64,000 nucleotides of DNA from Paenibacillus sp. FSL K6-1330 (lineage in GTDB: Bacteria; Bacillota; Bacilli; Paenibacillales; Paenibacillaceae), in contig NZ_CP150269.1 in the NCBI RefSeq assembly GCF_037976825.1, forward strand, positions 2,617,501 through 2,681,500, given 5' to 3'. The notes beneath the pieces are model-generated. The model was not told where the DNA came from, searched no databases, and was given only the letters and a program-made list of their open reading frames with translations. The position numbers and the translations under genes were made by a program. Shown here piece after piece: positions 52,570 through 60,831 of the stretch (its first letter is position 1; each line of letters opens with the position of its first letter).

Positions 52570-53823
52570 TTGTCACTGTACGTCATGAAATTCGGAGGCA
52601 GCTCTGTAGGGGATACAGAACGTATGAAGCGTGTTGCCAGAAGAATTGTAGAGAAACAAGATGAAGGTCATCAATGTGTAGTCGTGGTGTCTGCTATGGG
52701 GGATACGACAGACGATTTGATTGACCAGGCAAAGCTGTTGAACGAGAATCCGCCCGCGCGGGAAATGGATATGCTGATGACCACGGGAGAGCAAATATCC
52801 ATATCGCTGCTATCCATGGCCATTCACGGTCTCGGACGCAAGGCAAAGTCTTTTACCGGCTGGCAGGCGGGGTTCCGAACGGAATCGGTCCATGGCAAAG
52901 CCCGCATTACGGATATTATGCCAGAGCGCGTGTTTAAAGCGCTTGACGAAGGGAATGTCGTCATTGTAGCGGGATTCCAGGGAATGTCTGAGGATGGAGA
53001 GATTACAACGTTTGGACGCGGGGGATCAGATACCACGGCGGTTGCTCTAGCGGCTGCCATCCAAGCGGATGTATGCGAAATATATACAGATGTGGACGGA
53101 ATTTACTCCACGGATCCGCGAGTTGTTAAATGTGCGCGGAAGTTGAAGGAGATTTCCTATGACGAGATGCTGGAGTTAGCCAATCTTGGAGCAGCTGTTC
53201 TTCACCCGCGTGCGGTTGAGTATGCGAAGCATAATCAAGTCAAGCTTGTCGTCAGATCCAGCTTTAATCATAACGAGGGTACGGTTGTTAAGGAGGAAAC
53301 AAGCATGGAACAAGGTGTGGTTGTCAGCGGAATTGCATTTGACAAAAATGTGGTGAGAATTAGTATTCTGGGCGTTTCCGATACGCCAGGCGTTTTGGCT
53401 CAAGTGTTCGGAGAACTTGCAAAAGAAGCGATTGATGTTGATATTATCGTACAGAGCGGTGTGCAGAACGGCGAAGCAGACTTTTCCTTTACCGTTTCCT
53501 TGGCCGATCGGGAGCGTGCGTTGTCAGTTATTGAACAAATCCGGAGCAAAACTCCGTATCGTGACGTTACCTCGGAAGACCATCTGGTGAAAGTATCGAT
53601 TGTTGGCGCTGGCATGGTCAGTCACCCGGGTGTGGCCGCGCAAATGTTTGATGTCATCTCCCGGCAGGGGGTCAGCATCAAAATGGTCAGCACGTCCGAA
53701 ATCAAAGTATCCTGCGTCATTGAAGGAACCAATCTGGAAGGTGTCGTGCAGGCGCTTCATACCGCGTACGGATTGGATACGGATCAGCAGGCTTCCGTTG
53801 GCGGACCGCAGGTTCGGCGATAA
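52570..53823 (+). CDS. lysC: Aspartate kinase, alpha subunit (LysC type)
   Basis: Phosphorylates aspartate, the first step towards lysine, methionine, threonine and the spore component dipicolinate. The 417-residue protein has the kinase domain (about 1-240, KFGGSSVGD near the start, TDVDGIYSTDPR) and two ACT domains (about 265-335 and 345-410) for allosteric control. Start is probably TTG 52570, giving MSLYVMKFGG as in homologues; GTG 52558 is inside the ribosome binding site. An internal start for a beta subunit is visible at 53305. No lysine riboswitch precedes it, so control must act by feedback or another mechanism. Confidence 0.93.
   Translation: MSLYVMKFGGSSVGDTERMKRVARRIVEKQDEGHQCVVVVSAMGDTTDDLIDQAKLLNENPPAREMDMLMTTGEQISISLLSMAIHGLGRKAKSFTGWQAGFRTESVHGKARITDIMPERVFKALDEGNVVIVAGFQGMSEDGEITTFGRGGSDTTAVALAAAIQADVCEIYTDVDGIYSTDPRVVKCARKLKEISYDEMLELANLGAAVLHPRAVEYAKHNQVKLVVRSSFNHNEGTVVKEETSMEQGVVVSGIAFDKNVVRISILGVSDTPGVLAQVFGELAKEAIDVDIIVQSGVQNGEADFSFTVSLADRERALSVIEQIRSKTPYRDVTSEDHLVKVSIVGAGMVSHPGVAAQMFDVISRQGVSIKMVSTSEIKVSCVIEGTNLEGVVQALHTAYGLDTDQQASVGGPQVRR
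53305..53823 (+). CDS. lysC: Aspartate kinase beta subunit, internal in-frame translation start
   Basis: Within the aspartokinase gene, AAGGAGG (53290-53296) lies 8 nt before an in-frame ATG (MEQGVVVSG). This would yield a 172-residue protein consisting of the two ACT domains only. B. subtilis LysC is known to be an alpha2-beta2 enzyme made in this way from one gene. The perfect Shine-Dalgarno sequence inside the coding region supports the same arrangement here. Confidence 0.72.
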   Translation: MEQGVVVSGIAFDKNVVRISILGVSDTPGVLAQVFGELAKEAIDVDIIVQSGVQNGEADFSFTVSLADRERALSVIEQIRSKTPYRDVTSEDHLVKVSIVGAGMVSHPGVAAQMFDVISRQGVSIKMVSTSEIKVSCVIEGTNLEGVVQALHTAYGLDTDQQASVGGPQVRR

Positions 53824-53873
53824 CCTGTTTTTATGTAATCATTTTCTGCAATCATATCGATATTAAATAGAGT

Positions 53874-53903
53874 AATCCCGGTCCATAGCGGCCGGGATTT
53901 TTT
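53874..53903 (+). terminator. Terminator of lysC
   Basis: AATCCCGG at 53874-53881 pairs with CCGGGATT at 53892-53899, followed by TTTT. Confidence 0.88.
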
Positions 53904-54024
53904 GCGTTGTCCGAAAGATTCAAAGTTCGCTTCTATGAAATTGAAAAAATAGAGATAAAACGAGAGTACCTCGCATATTTTTAAACATCACACATGTGAA
54001 CAAGGAATAAGGAGGATATATAGC

Positions 54025-54291
54025 ATGCTGGACAAGTTTGTCGCTAGTATGGCCACGCTTCGTTTTTTCTCTGGCAGTCTCGAGATTGTGGCGGCCATCA
54101 TCATGCTGCGTCTGAACCAAGTTGATAAAGCGCTGGCTGTGAATTCGGCTCTGGCTTTCATGGGCCCGCTGGTACTGATTCTGACAACAACGATTGGCCT
54201 TGTGGGAATGGCAGATAAATTGTCGTGGGGGAAGATCGGCTGGATTTTGTGCGGCGTCTCCTGTCTCTTATACGGCGTTCTAAAAAAATGA
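54025..54291 (+). CDS. yqhV: YqhV, DUF2619 membrane protein
   Basis: An 88-residue protein with three hydrophobic segments (about 9-29, 35-60, 65-86). DUF2619 proteins are encoded just before spoIIIAA in Bacillales, as here. Function unknown; a sporulation link is suggested by position. GGAGGATATATAGC precedes the ATG. A sigma-E-like promoter follows its end, so it is not the promoter-proximal gene of the spoIIIA operon. Confidence 0.85.
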   Translation: MLDKFVASMATLRFFSGSLEIVAAIIMLRLNQVDKALAVNSALAFMGPLVLILTTTIGLVGMADKLSWGKIGWILCGVSCLLYGVLKK

Positions 54292-54301
54292 TAGATTCGC
54301 T

Positions 54302-54330
54302 GCATATTTTTCAGGTACAAGCATACACAT
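54302..54330 (+). promoter_or_regulatory. Sigma-E-like promoter of the spoIIIA operon
   Basis: GCATATT (54302-54308) fits the sigma-E -35 consensus KMATATT exactly; after 13 bp, CATACACA (54322-54329) matches the -10 consensus CATACAnT in all but the last position. The spoIIIA operon of B. subtilis is transcribed by sigma-E in the mother cell, so the site is in the right place. Confidence 0.75.
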
Positions 54331-54389
54331 GGGATATGAAGTTCTCTTATTAGAAGATGATCAAAAAGGACAACCTGGGGGAAATTGAT

Positions 54390-55388
54390 ATGACATTGAA
54401 TTGGTTAGACCTGTTTCCCGAAACCGTAAAACGAATGCTGCTGAGCCTGTCGAATGAGCTTCTCAATCATGTAGAGGAGGTACGTATCCGGGAGGAACGT
54501 CCGCTGGAAATTAATTCGGCGGGCAAGCATCATTTTCTGGACCGGCGGGGCGGGCTTACACTGCGGCCTGATGAAGCGTATAAGCCGACGCGTGAAGATA
54601 CCCATCGGTTGCTGGATCTAATCAGTAACCATTCCCTCTACACCATGGAAGAGGAATTGCGAAAAGGGTTTATCACGATACCTGGGGGGCATCGGGTCGG
54701 GCTCACCGGCCGGACGGTGCTCAGCGGGGGTAAGGTTGAACACATTCGGGATATTAGTGGATTTAATGTCCGGATTGCCAAGGAGGTTCAGGGAGCGGCG
54801 GATGACATCATCCCGCATTTACTTGACCGGAAACGGAAAAGGGTGATGCACTCGCTGATCTTATCCCCGCCTCAGCAGGGCAAAACAACGCTGCTCAGGG
54901 ATCTGGCGAGGCAGATCAGTTACGGCAAGTGGGGGAATTCGGCCGTGCATTGGCCGGGAATGAAGGTAGGCATCATCGACGAACGTTCTGAAATCGCCGG
55001 TTGTTTGCGCGGAGTCCCTGGATTCGACGTAGGTCCGCGTACGGATGTGCTGGATGGTTGTCCGAAAGCTGAAGGGATGATGATGATGATCCGTTCAATG
55101 TCCCCGGATGTGCTGATTGTGGACGAGATCGGACGGCCTGAGGATGCGGAAGCTGTCATTGAAGCCTTGCATGCAGGAATTAGCGTGATTGCAACGGCAC
55201 ATGGCTCATCCATACAAGATATGCGGGGGCGACCGGCACTCGCCGGTCTTTTGGAGAACCGAATGTTTGAAATGTATGCCGTTCTCAGTAGAACAAGCGA
55301 CCAAAGATCATACAAGCTGTATGACGGAGGTCAGCGAACGCTTCAGACGGCTGCAGTCGGTCCGCCGGGCGGTGATGCCTATGCTTAA
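54390..55388 (+). CDS. spoIIIAA: Stage III sporulation protein AA
   Basis: A 332-residue secretion-type ATPase of the mother-cell SpoIIIA complex, which with SpoIIQ forms the feeding-tube channel into the forespore. Walker A is SPPQQGKTTLLRD (about residue 153-162), Walker B region VLIVDEIGRPEDAEAV, with RSMSPD before it. GGGGGA lies 9 nt before ATG 54390. First gene of the eight-gene operon. Confidence 0.96.
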   Translation: MTLNWLDLFPETVKRMLLSLSNELLNHVEEVRIREERPLEINSAGKHHFLDRRGGLTLRPDEAYKPTREDTHRLLDLISNHSLYTMEEELRKGFITIPGGHRVGLTGRTVLSGGKVEHIRDISGFNVRIAKEVQGAADDIIPHLLDRKRKRVMHSLILSPPQQGKTTLLRDLARQISYGKWGNSAVHWPGMKVGIIDERSEIAGCLRGVPGFDVGPRTDVLDGCPKAEGMMMMIRSMSPDVLIVDEIGRPEDAEAVIEALHAGISVIATAHGSSIQDMRGRPALAGLLENRMFEMYAVLSRTSDQRSYKLYDGGQRTLQTAAVGPPGGDAYA

Positions 55389-55899
55389 ATTGGTCGGGGC
55401 TGTGCTTGTGCTGGGAGCCGGAACTTTAGCCGGATTTTTTCAGGCCCAGCAATTCGCAGCAAGACCCAGGCAGCTGCGAGAACTTATTCTCGCGCTTCAA
55501 CGGCTGGAAACGGAGATCAGCTACGGTTTGACGCCGCTACCCGATGCGCTGGAGCGAATTGGCGATTCCCTTCGTGAACCGCTCAGATCCTTATTTGCCT
55601 CAGCCGCGCTTTACATGAGACCCGATTATGGGTTATCCGCACAGGACAGCATCCGCAAGGCACTGGGCGAATACTGGAAGCGAACATCAATGAAAAGTGC
55701 CGAGCGTGAGGTGTTGGAGCAGCTAAGCGGCGTTCTTGGCACCAGTGACAGGCAGGACCAGATCAAACATATCGCTCTGGCCGTGGGACAGCTCAAGCAT
55801 GAAGAAGCAGCGGCAAGGGATGACCAGGTCAAATATGAAAAGATGAGCAAAAGTCTGGGACTGCTCATTGGAGCATTGATCGTCATTTTGATCTTTTAG
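55381..55899 (+). CDS. spoIIIAB: Stage III sporulation protein AB
   Basis: A 172-residue membrane protein with an N-terminal segment (about 2-22), a cytoplasmic helical domain and a C-terminal hydrophobic end (LGLLIGALIVILIF). It is related in fold to GspF-type secretion components. Start at 55381 gives MLKLVGAVLV as in B. subtilis; it overlaps spoIIIAA by 8 nt. Confidence 0.94.
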   Translation: MLKLVGAVLVLGAGTLAGFFQAQQFAARPRQLRELILALQRLETEISYGLTPLPDALERIGDSLREPLRSLFASAALYMRPDYGLSAQDSIRKALGEYWKRTSMKSAEREVLEQLSGVLGTSDRQDQIKHIALAVGQLKHEEAAARDDQVKYEKMSKSLGLLIGALIVILIF

Positions 55900-55915
55900 C
55901 GAGGTGCCAAGGGAA

Positions 55916-56119
55916 ATGAACATTGAAGTGAACGCCATCTTCCAGATTGCCGGTATCGGGATCATCATTGCCATGATTCATACCGTCCTGAAACAGATGG
56001 GGAAAGAGGATATGGCACATTGGGTAACCCTGATCGGGTTTGTGGTTGTGCTGTTTATGGTAGTCAGATTGCTCGACGATTTGCTCAAGGAAATCAAAAG
56101 TATTTTTCTATTCCAGTAG
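55916..56119 (+). CDS. spoIIIAC: Stage III sporulation protein AC
   Basis: A 67-residue membrane protein with two hydrophobic segments, standard length. Start ATG 55916 with GAGGTG 9 nt upstream. Forms part of the SpoIIIA channel together with SpoIIIAD. Confidence 0.94.
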   Translation: MNIEVNAIFQIAGIGIIIAMIHTVLKQMGKEDMAHWVTLIGFVVVLFMVVRLLDDLLKEIKSIFLFQ

Positions 56120-56129
56120 GTGGACTTAT

Positions 56130-56519
56130 ATGGAAATTATCCAGGTGGTAGGACTGGGCATCATCGCTACCGTGCTGATCTTGGTTGTCAAGGAACAGAA
56201 GCCGCTCTTTGCCTTTCTTCTGGCAGTGGCAACCTCACTTCTCATCTTCCTGTTCCTGATCGGGAAGATTGGAAATGTCTTATCCATGCTGGAAGATTTG
56301 GCGGAGAACTCCGGTGTCCAGATCATTTATCTGAAGACCGTTCTGAAAATCATCGGCATTGCCTATATTGCGGAGATGGGGGCCCAGATCGTACGAGATG
56401 CCGGACAGGAATCGATCGCATCCAAAATAGAACTGGCGGGAAAAGTGCTCATATTGGTGCTCGCTGTACCGATTATCGGGATCATCATCGAGACGGTCCT
56501 GAAGCTCCTCCCGGCTTGA
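56130..56519 (+). CDS. spoIIIAD: Stage III sporulation protein AD
   Basis: A 129-residue membrane protein with four hydrophobic segments. TYIAEMGAQIVRDAGQ-like region (IAYIAEMGAQIVRDAGQESIASKIELAGK) is the conserved family stretch. Starts 10 nt after spoIIIAC. Confidence 0.94.
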   Translation: MEIIQVVGLGIIATVLILVVKEQKPLFAFLLAVATSLLIFLFLIGKIGNVLSMLEDLAENSGVQIIYLKTVLKIIGIAYIAEMGAQIVRDAGQESIASKIELAGKVLILVLAVPIIGIIIETVLKLLPA

Positions 56520-56534
56520 AAAAGGTGGGGGGAC

Positions 56535-57743
56535 ATGGTTACAGGAGTTATACTTCGAAATGGCTTGGCTGTGTTTCGTCTACTGATCCTGATGTTGTTT
56601 ATGTCCGGATTGTTCTGCGGAACAATAAGTGCGACCGCCGCGGCAAATCCGGCCGATGAGTGGGTAGAGCAGCAGACGCAGCAGCTGCCGACAGACCAGG
56701 TCGAGAAATACTGGGACCGGCTCATGAAGGATTACGGCGGTTTCTTCCCGGATGGAAAGACGCCGTCCCTGATGGATATGCTGCTGCCGGGCGGCGATGG
56801 TCTTAGCTTCAAAGGGGTTATGTCCGGAATCGGAAAGTATTTGTGGCACGAGGTGCTTTATAACGGCAAGCTGCTGGCGACCATTGTGATGCTGAGCATC
56901 ATGAGTCTGATCCTTGAGAATCTGCAGACGGCCTTCGAAAAAAGCACCGTGAGTCGGGTTGCCTATACCATCTGTTACATGGTTGTCCTGGTCATTGCCG
57001 TTAACAGCTTCAGCATCGCGATTGGATATGCCCGGGACGCCATTACCCAAATGATCGATTTCATGATGGCGATGCTTCCCTTGCTCTTTGCACTGATGGC
57101 TTCGATGGGCAATGTCGTGACTGTCTCGGTGGCTCATCCGCTAGTCATCTTCATGGTACATACGGTAGGTACGCTGATCAGCACGATTGTGTTCCCGCTT
57201 CTGTTCTTCGCGGCTCTGCTGCATCTGGTTAGTTCGCTATCCGAAAAGTACAAGCTGACCCAGCTGGGCAACCTGCTGCGAGGAGTTTCAATGGGCGTTC
57301 TGGGCGTGCTGCTTACCGTGTTTCTGGGGGTTATCTCCGTCCAAGGACTTACCAGCTCGGTTACGGACGGTGTGACGATCCGGGCAGCCAAATATGTAAC
57401 CGGCAATTTCGTTCCGGTAGTCGGCAAGATGTTCGCAGATGCAACGGATACCGTGATCTCGGCCTCATTACTCGTCAAGAATTCCATCGGGCTGGCAGGG
57501 GTCATCATTATTTTGTTCCTTTGCGCATTCCCTGCGATCAAGATCTTGACGCTTGCCTTGATATATAACGTCGCAGCGGCCGTCATGCAGCCGCTCGGAG
57601 ACACCCCGATCGGCACCTGCCTGCAGACGATCGGAAAGACGATGCTGTATGTTTTTACAGCTTTGGCCGCAGTCAGTATGATGTTCTTCCTGGCCATCAC
57701 GATTCTGCTCACGGCAGGCAACATTACCGTCATGATGAGGTGA
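56535..57743 (+). CDS. spoIIIAE: Stage III sporulation protein AE
   Basis: A 402-residue membrane protein with an N-terminal signal-like segment, an extracytoplasmic region (about 35-110) and seven to eight C-terminal membrane spans. SpoIIIAE is a main membrane component of the complex. Conserved TSSVTDGVTIRAAKYVTGNFVPVVGKMF is present. The start is ATG 56535 with AGGTGGGG upstream. Confidence 0.95.
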   Translation: MVTGVILRNGLAVFRLLILMLFMSGLFCGTISATAAANPADEWVEQQTQQLPTDQVEKYWDRLMKDYGGFFPDGKTPSLMDMLLPGGDGLSFKGVMSGIGKYLWHEVLYNGKLLATIVMLSIMSLILENLQTAFEKSTVSRVAYTICYMVVLVIAVNSFSIAIGYARDAITQMIDFMMAMLPLLFALMASMGNVVTVSVAHPLVIFMVHTVGTLISTIVFPLLFFAALLHLVSSLSEKYKLTQLGNLLRGVSMGVLGVLLTVFLGVISVQGLTSSVTDGVTIRAAKYVTGNFVPVVGKMFADATDTVISASLLVKNSIGLAGVIIILFLCAFPAIKILTLALIYNVAAAVMQPLGDTPIGTCLQTIGKTMLYVFTALAAVSMMFFLAITILLTAGNITVMMR

Positions 57744-57784
57744 GGCAGAATATAGCGGCGGCTAATCTTTAGGAGGAATGACGA

Positions 57785-58507
57785 ATGGACTGGCTTGGAG
57801 GTTGGTTGAAAAGCGTCATCATGGTAGTTCTCTTTGCAGCCTTCGTTGATTTGATACTTCCCGGCAAAGCGCTTGAACGATACGCCAGATTAGTCCTGAG
57901 CCTGTTGATTCTGCTTACGCTGCTTAGCCCGATTATCACATTGATAACGGATCCCCCTGAGAATCAACTGGCGATGGAGCTGGAGCGGCAGGAGAAAGGT
58001 CTGCCGGATGAGGTTCAGCTGGAGCATATTCTGGCACAGGCCGAGAAGCTGAAGGAAACGCAGCAGAGTCAAAGCCTTCAGTGGGCAGGCAACGAATTGG
58101 CCCAGGTGATGAAAGAAGAGATTGCGGCAGAAACGGGGGAAGCGGTTCAGGAGGTCAAGGTGGTACTAGCTGCAGTTGCTAGACAGGACAAGGGATATGC
58201 AGGCGCTACGATACGATCTGTTGATGTAAGACTGGTTGGAGGTGAATCGGAGAATGCAGAGGTAGAGAACAGCGATGATAAGCAACCCATCGGCATAGAA
58301 CCTGTGGATTCCGTTCAGGTGAATGTTGAATCCATGCAATTGGAACGGGATGGGAAGGCTGCGGCGAAAGCGAATGCAGAAGCAGTGAGCAAGGCCGAGG
58401 AAGCAAGAGCAGAGCCGGTTCGGAAATACATTAGCCGTCGGTGGGATTTGGAGCCGGATCTGATTACGATCTATATGCCAGGGCAGGAGCAGGATAAGAA
58501 GCTGTAG
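57785..58507 (+). CDS. spoIIIAF: Stage III sporulation protein AF
   Basis: A 240-residue protein with two N-terminal membrane segments (about 8-28 and 37-57) followed by a soluble, charged domain that adopts a ring-building-motif fold in relatives. The C-terminal region has an Ala/Glu/Lys-rich insertion, making it slightly longer than the B. subtilis protein (about 206). AGGAGGAATGACG precedes the ATG. Confidence 0.93.
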   Translation: MDWLGGWLKSVIMVVLFAAFVDLILPGKALERYARLVLSLLILLTLLSPIITLITDPPENQLAMELERQEKGLPDEVQLEHILAQAEKLKETQQSQSLQWAGNELAQVMKEEIAAETGEAVQEVKVVLAAVARQDKGYAGATIRSVDVRLVGGESENAEVENSDDKQPIGIEPVDSVQVNVESMQLERDGKAAAKANAEAVSKAEEARAEPVRKYISRRWDLEPDLITIYMPGQEQDKKL

Positions 58508-58521
58508 CGGAGGTGAGTATG

Positions 58522-59166
58522 ATGGGAAATTGGTTGAAGCGGTTGGAACAATGGCTGGGCGGAGGTGCTGGCGGAGCAAGAAGAATGCAAACCTTCAGGT
58601 GGTTTATCATTCTTGGTCTGATCGGCGTTGCGATTATGCTGTTCAACTCCTTCGTCAATGTGAAGAAGCTGGATCATGAGAATATCGGTCGCGAGCCGCC
58701 GCCGGAGACGGCTGCGGTCTCAACGACCCAAGGCGGGACTTCAACCAGCGGCGGCGGTGAGTTTGAAAGTATCGAGCAGGATTTTGAAATGCGCACTAAA
58801 ACCATGCTGGAACAGATTGTTGGGGTTGGGTCCGTCGATGTCATGGTGACTGTGGAATCTACAGAGGAATTGGTCGTCCAGCGGGACATGAAAGATACAC
58901 AGGAACTGACGGAGGAAACCGATGCTAACGGAGGTAAGCGCCATGTCACAAGTTATCAGCGTGACGGCCAGATTGTCACTTATGAATCTTCCGGAGAAGA
59001 AACGCCGATCGTCACCAAGAAGATCAAACCTCAAGTCCGGGGGGTGCTCGTCGTAGCCAAGGGAGCCGAGAATGATGTTGTTAAGAGCTTGATCGTGGAT
59101 GCGATCCAGCGAGGCCTCAATGTCCCGTCTTATCGTATATCCGTTGTCCCGCGTAAACAGGAATAA
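58522..59166 (+). CDS. spoIIIAG: Stage III sporulation protein AG
   Basis: A 214-residue ring-forming protein of the channel. One membrane segment (about 25-43), then an intermembrane-space domain with the ring-building motif (GVGSVDVMVTVEST...VRGVLVVAKGAENDVVK). In B. subtilis SpoIIIAG forms a large 30-mer ring. ATG 58522 is the better-spaced of two adjacent ATGs behind GCGGAGG. Confidence 0.94.
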   Translation: MGNWLKRLEQWLGGGAGGARRMQTFRWFIILGLIGVAIMLFNSFVNVKKLDHENIGREPPPETAAVSTTQGGTSTSGGGEFESIEQDFEMRTKTMLEQIVGVGSVDVMVTVESTEELVVQRDMKDTQELTEETDANGGKRHVTSYQRDGQIVTYESSGEETPIVTKKIKPQVRGVLVVAKGAENDVVKSLIVDAIQRGLNVPSYRISVVPRKQE

Positions 59167-59231
59167 CCGCAGCCTCTCGAATGATCCGATCATTCGTGCC
59201 AAGGTTTTCATTCAAAGGAGGAAACGTTCAA

Positions 59232-60104
59232 ATGAATAACAAAAGACAAACCATATGGTTAGTATCCATGCTCAGTTTGATGGTCATCCTGTCAGCCTAC
59301 TACTTATTCACCGACGATTCGGGAACGAAAGCGCCGCCGGTTGCCGAGAGCACGCAAGTGGACGGTCAGAAGCCAGGTGCCGGACAAGAAGCAAACGGAA
59401 CCGCAGGCACTGGCGACGAGCTGGTTGTGAACGAAGTGCTTGAAGAAGGTACTGACGGTGATTCCGGTGCCAATGAGCAAGGAACTGCAACAGGCGATAC
59501 AGGTGCGGCCGGTACAGAAGACCCTGCAGAAGCAACACAGGGTGAGCAAGGGGATCAAGGAAAAGCAAGCGGCGAAGCCGGTAAAACGGAAGAGCCGGAA
59601 GTGAAGGAATCCCAAGAGGGTGCCGAGAATTCCAAAGACGCTAGCAGCACAGACAAAGAGGGCGCCAAGGACTCCAAAGACACAAGCAGCACCAGCAACG
59701 GTAAGAAATCGGATGAAGAAGTGCTGGAGCAAGTGGCTGCCAATGCAACATCTGCAGCAGCCCAGTTGGAGTCCTATAAATTGGACCGCTCACAAAAAAA
59801 TATGAAATTATACGATGAGTTAATGACAAAGATCGACAATCATGAAAACAAGCCGGAGCAAACAGCTCAAGCTACCGAGCAGCTGAAATCGGCCGAAGCG
59901 AGAGAAGAAGTGATTCTCAGCATCGAAGAAGCCCTTCAGCAGCAATACGGAAACGCCGTTGTGAAGGAAGAGAGCGAGAAGTATAATGTGGTCGTACTGA
60001 GTGAGAAACTCGATGCCAAAGGTGCAGCCGGCATCGTGAGTCTTGTGATGAAGGAACTGAAGGTTTCGCCGGATAAAGTAACCGTTCAATATGTTGCGCC
60101 ATAA
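59232..60104 (+). CDS. spoIIIAH: Stage III sporulation protein AH, with long low-complexity linker
   Basis: A 290-residue mother-cell channel protein whose C-terminal ring-building domain (about 190-290) binds forespore SpoIIQ. The membrane segment is at about 8-26. Residues 30-165 are a disordered Gly/Glu/Ala/Asp/Ser-rich linker with repeated SKDxSST phrases; B. subtilis SpoIIIAH has about 218 residues and a much shorter linker. The start has AAAGGAGGA 9 nt upstream. Last gene of the operon. Confidence 0.93.
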   Translation: MNNKRQTIWLVSMLSLMVILSAYYLFTDDSGTKAPPVAESTQVDGQKPGAGQEANGTAGTGDELVVNEVLEEGTDGDSGANEQGTATGDTGAAGTEDPAEATQGEQGDQGKASGEAGKTEEPEVKESQEGAENSKDASSTDKEGAKDSKDTSSTSNGKKSDEEVLEQVAANATSAAAQLESYKLDRSQKNMKLYDELMTKIDNHENKPEQTAQATEQLKSAEAREEVILSIEEALQQQYGNAVVKEESEKYNVVVLSEKLDAKGAAGIVSLVMKELKVSPDKVTVQYVAP

Positions 60105-60150
60105 GCTTGTCCGCAGATTTCAACATAAATCACGGATATATTATAAAACC

Positions 60151-60184
60151 GAAAGAGTCTAAGGATTGCCTTGGGCTCTTTCTA
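60151..60184 (+). terminator. Terminator of the spoIIIA operon
   Basis: GAAAGAGTCTAAGG at 60151-60164 pairs with CCTTGGGCTCTTTC at 60169-60182. Only a short T-rich stretch follows. A TATAAT at 60201-60206 after it probably starts accBC transcription. Confidence 0.7.
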
Positions 60185-60273
60185 TTTCGCTCGATTGTGA
60201 TATAATACTCTAAGCTATTGACTGACTGTCCTAAGCAAGGGCTTCCAAGAAAGTGAAGGAGTGAACGTCGATA

Positions 60274-60777
60274 ATGTTTAAATTAAACGAAATCAAGGAA
60301 CTTATTAAGCTGGTGGATCAAACATCCGTGCATGAGCTGGAAATTGAGAGCGAAGGTACACGCTTATCCATTAAGAAACCCAATGCAGCCGAGGTGGTTA
60401 ACAACTATCAGGCGGCGCCGCAAGCGTTCCTACCGGCACAGCAAGTGATGGCACCACAAATCGTACAGCCGAATACGGGGAATCAAGCACCTGCAGCTGC
60501 ACCACAGCAGGATTCCGTGGAGGATGGCAACAGCTCATTACATAAAATCGTATCACCGATGGTAGGAACTTTCTATCGTTCCCCATCGCCTGAGGCTGGG
60601 CCATTTGTCAGCCCCGGGGACAAGGTGACTGATAAATCGACGGTCTGCATCATTGAGGCCATGAAGCTGATGAATGAACTGGAAGCAGAGATCAAAGGCG
60701 AAATCGTAGAGGTTCTCGCACAGAACGGTCAACTTGTAGAATTCGGGCAGCCTCTGTTTCTGGTGAAACCGGAGTAA
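60274..60777 (+). CDS. accB: Acetyl-CoA carboxylase biotin carboxyl carrier protein
   Basis: A 167-residue BCCP carrying biotin in fatty-acid synthesis. The N-terminal 55 residues mediate assembly, then a Gln/Ala/Pro-rich linker (about 50-85), then the biotinyl domain with the biotinylation Lys in IEAMKLMNE (about residue 130). Confidence 0.97.
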   Translation: MFKLNEIKELIKLVDQTSVHELEIESEGTRLSIKKPNAAEVVNNYQAAPQAFLPAQQVMAPQIVQPNTGNQAPAAAPQQDSVEDGNSSLHKIVSPMVGTFYRSPSPEAGPFVSPGDKVTDKSTVCIIEAMKLMNELEAEIKGEIVEVLAQNGQLVEFGQPLFLVKPE

Positions 60778-60831
60778 TATGGAGGGACTCGCCAAGAACG
60801 AGAGTCGCAAGAGTCCGAAGGAGGTTACTGC

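Noticed and set aside
52330..52570. Lysine riboswitch before aspartokinase
   Set aside because: The interval between promoter and start is far too short and lacks the conserved L-box segments.
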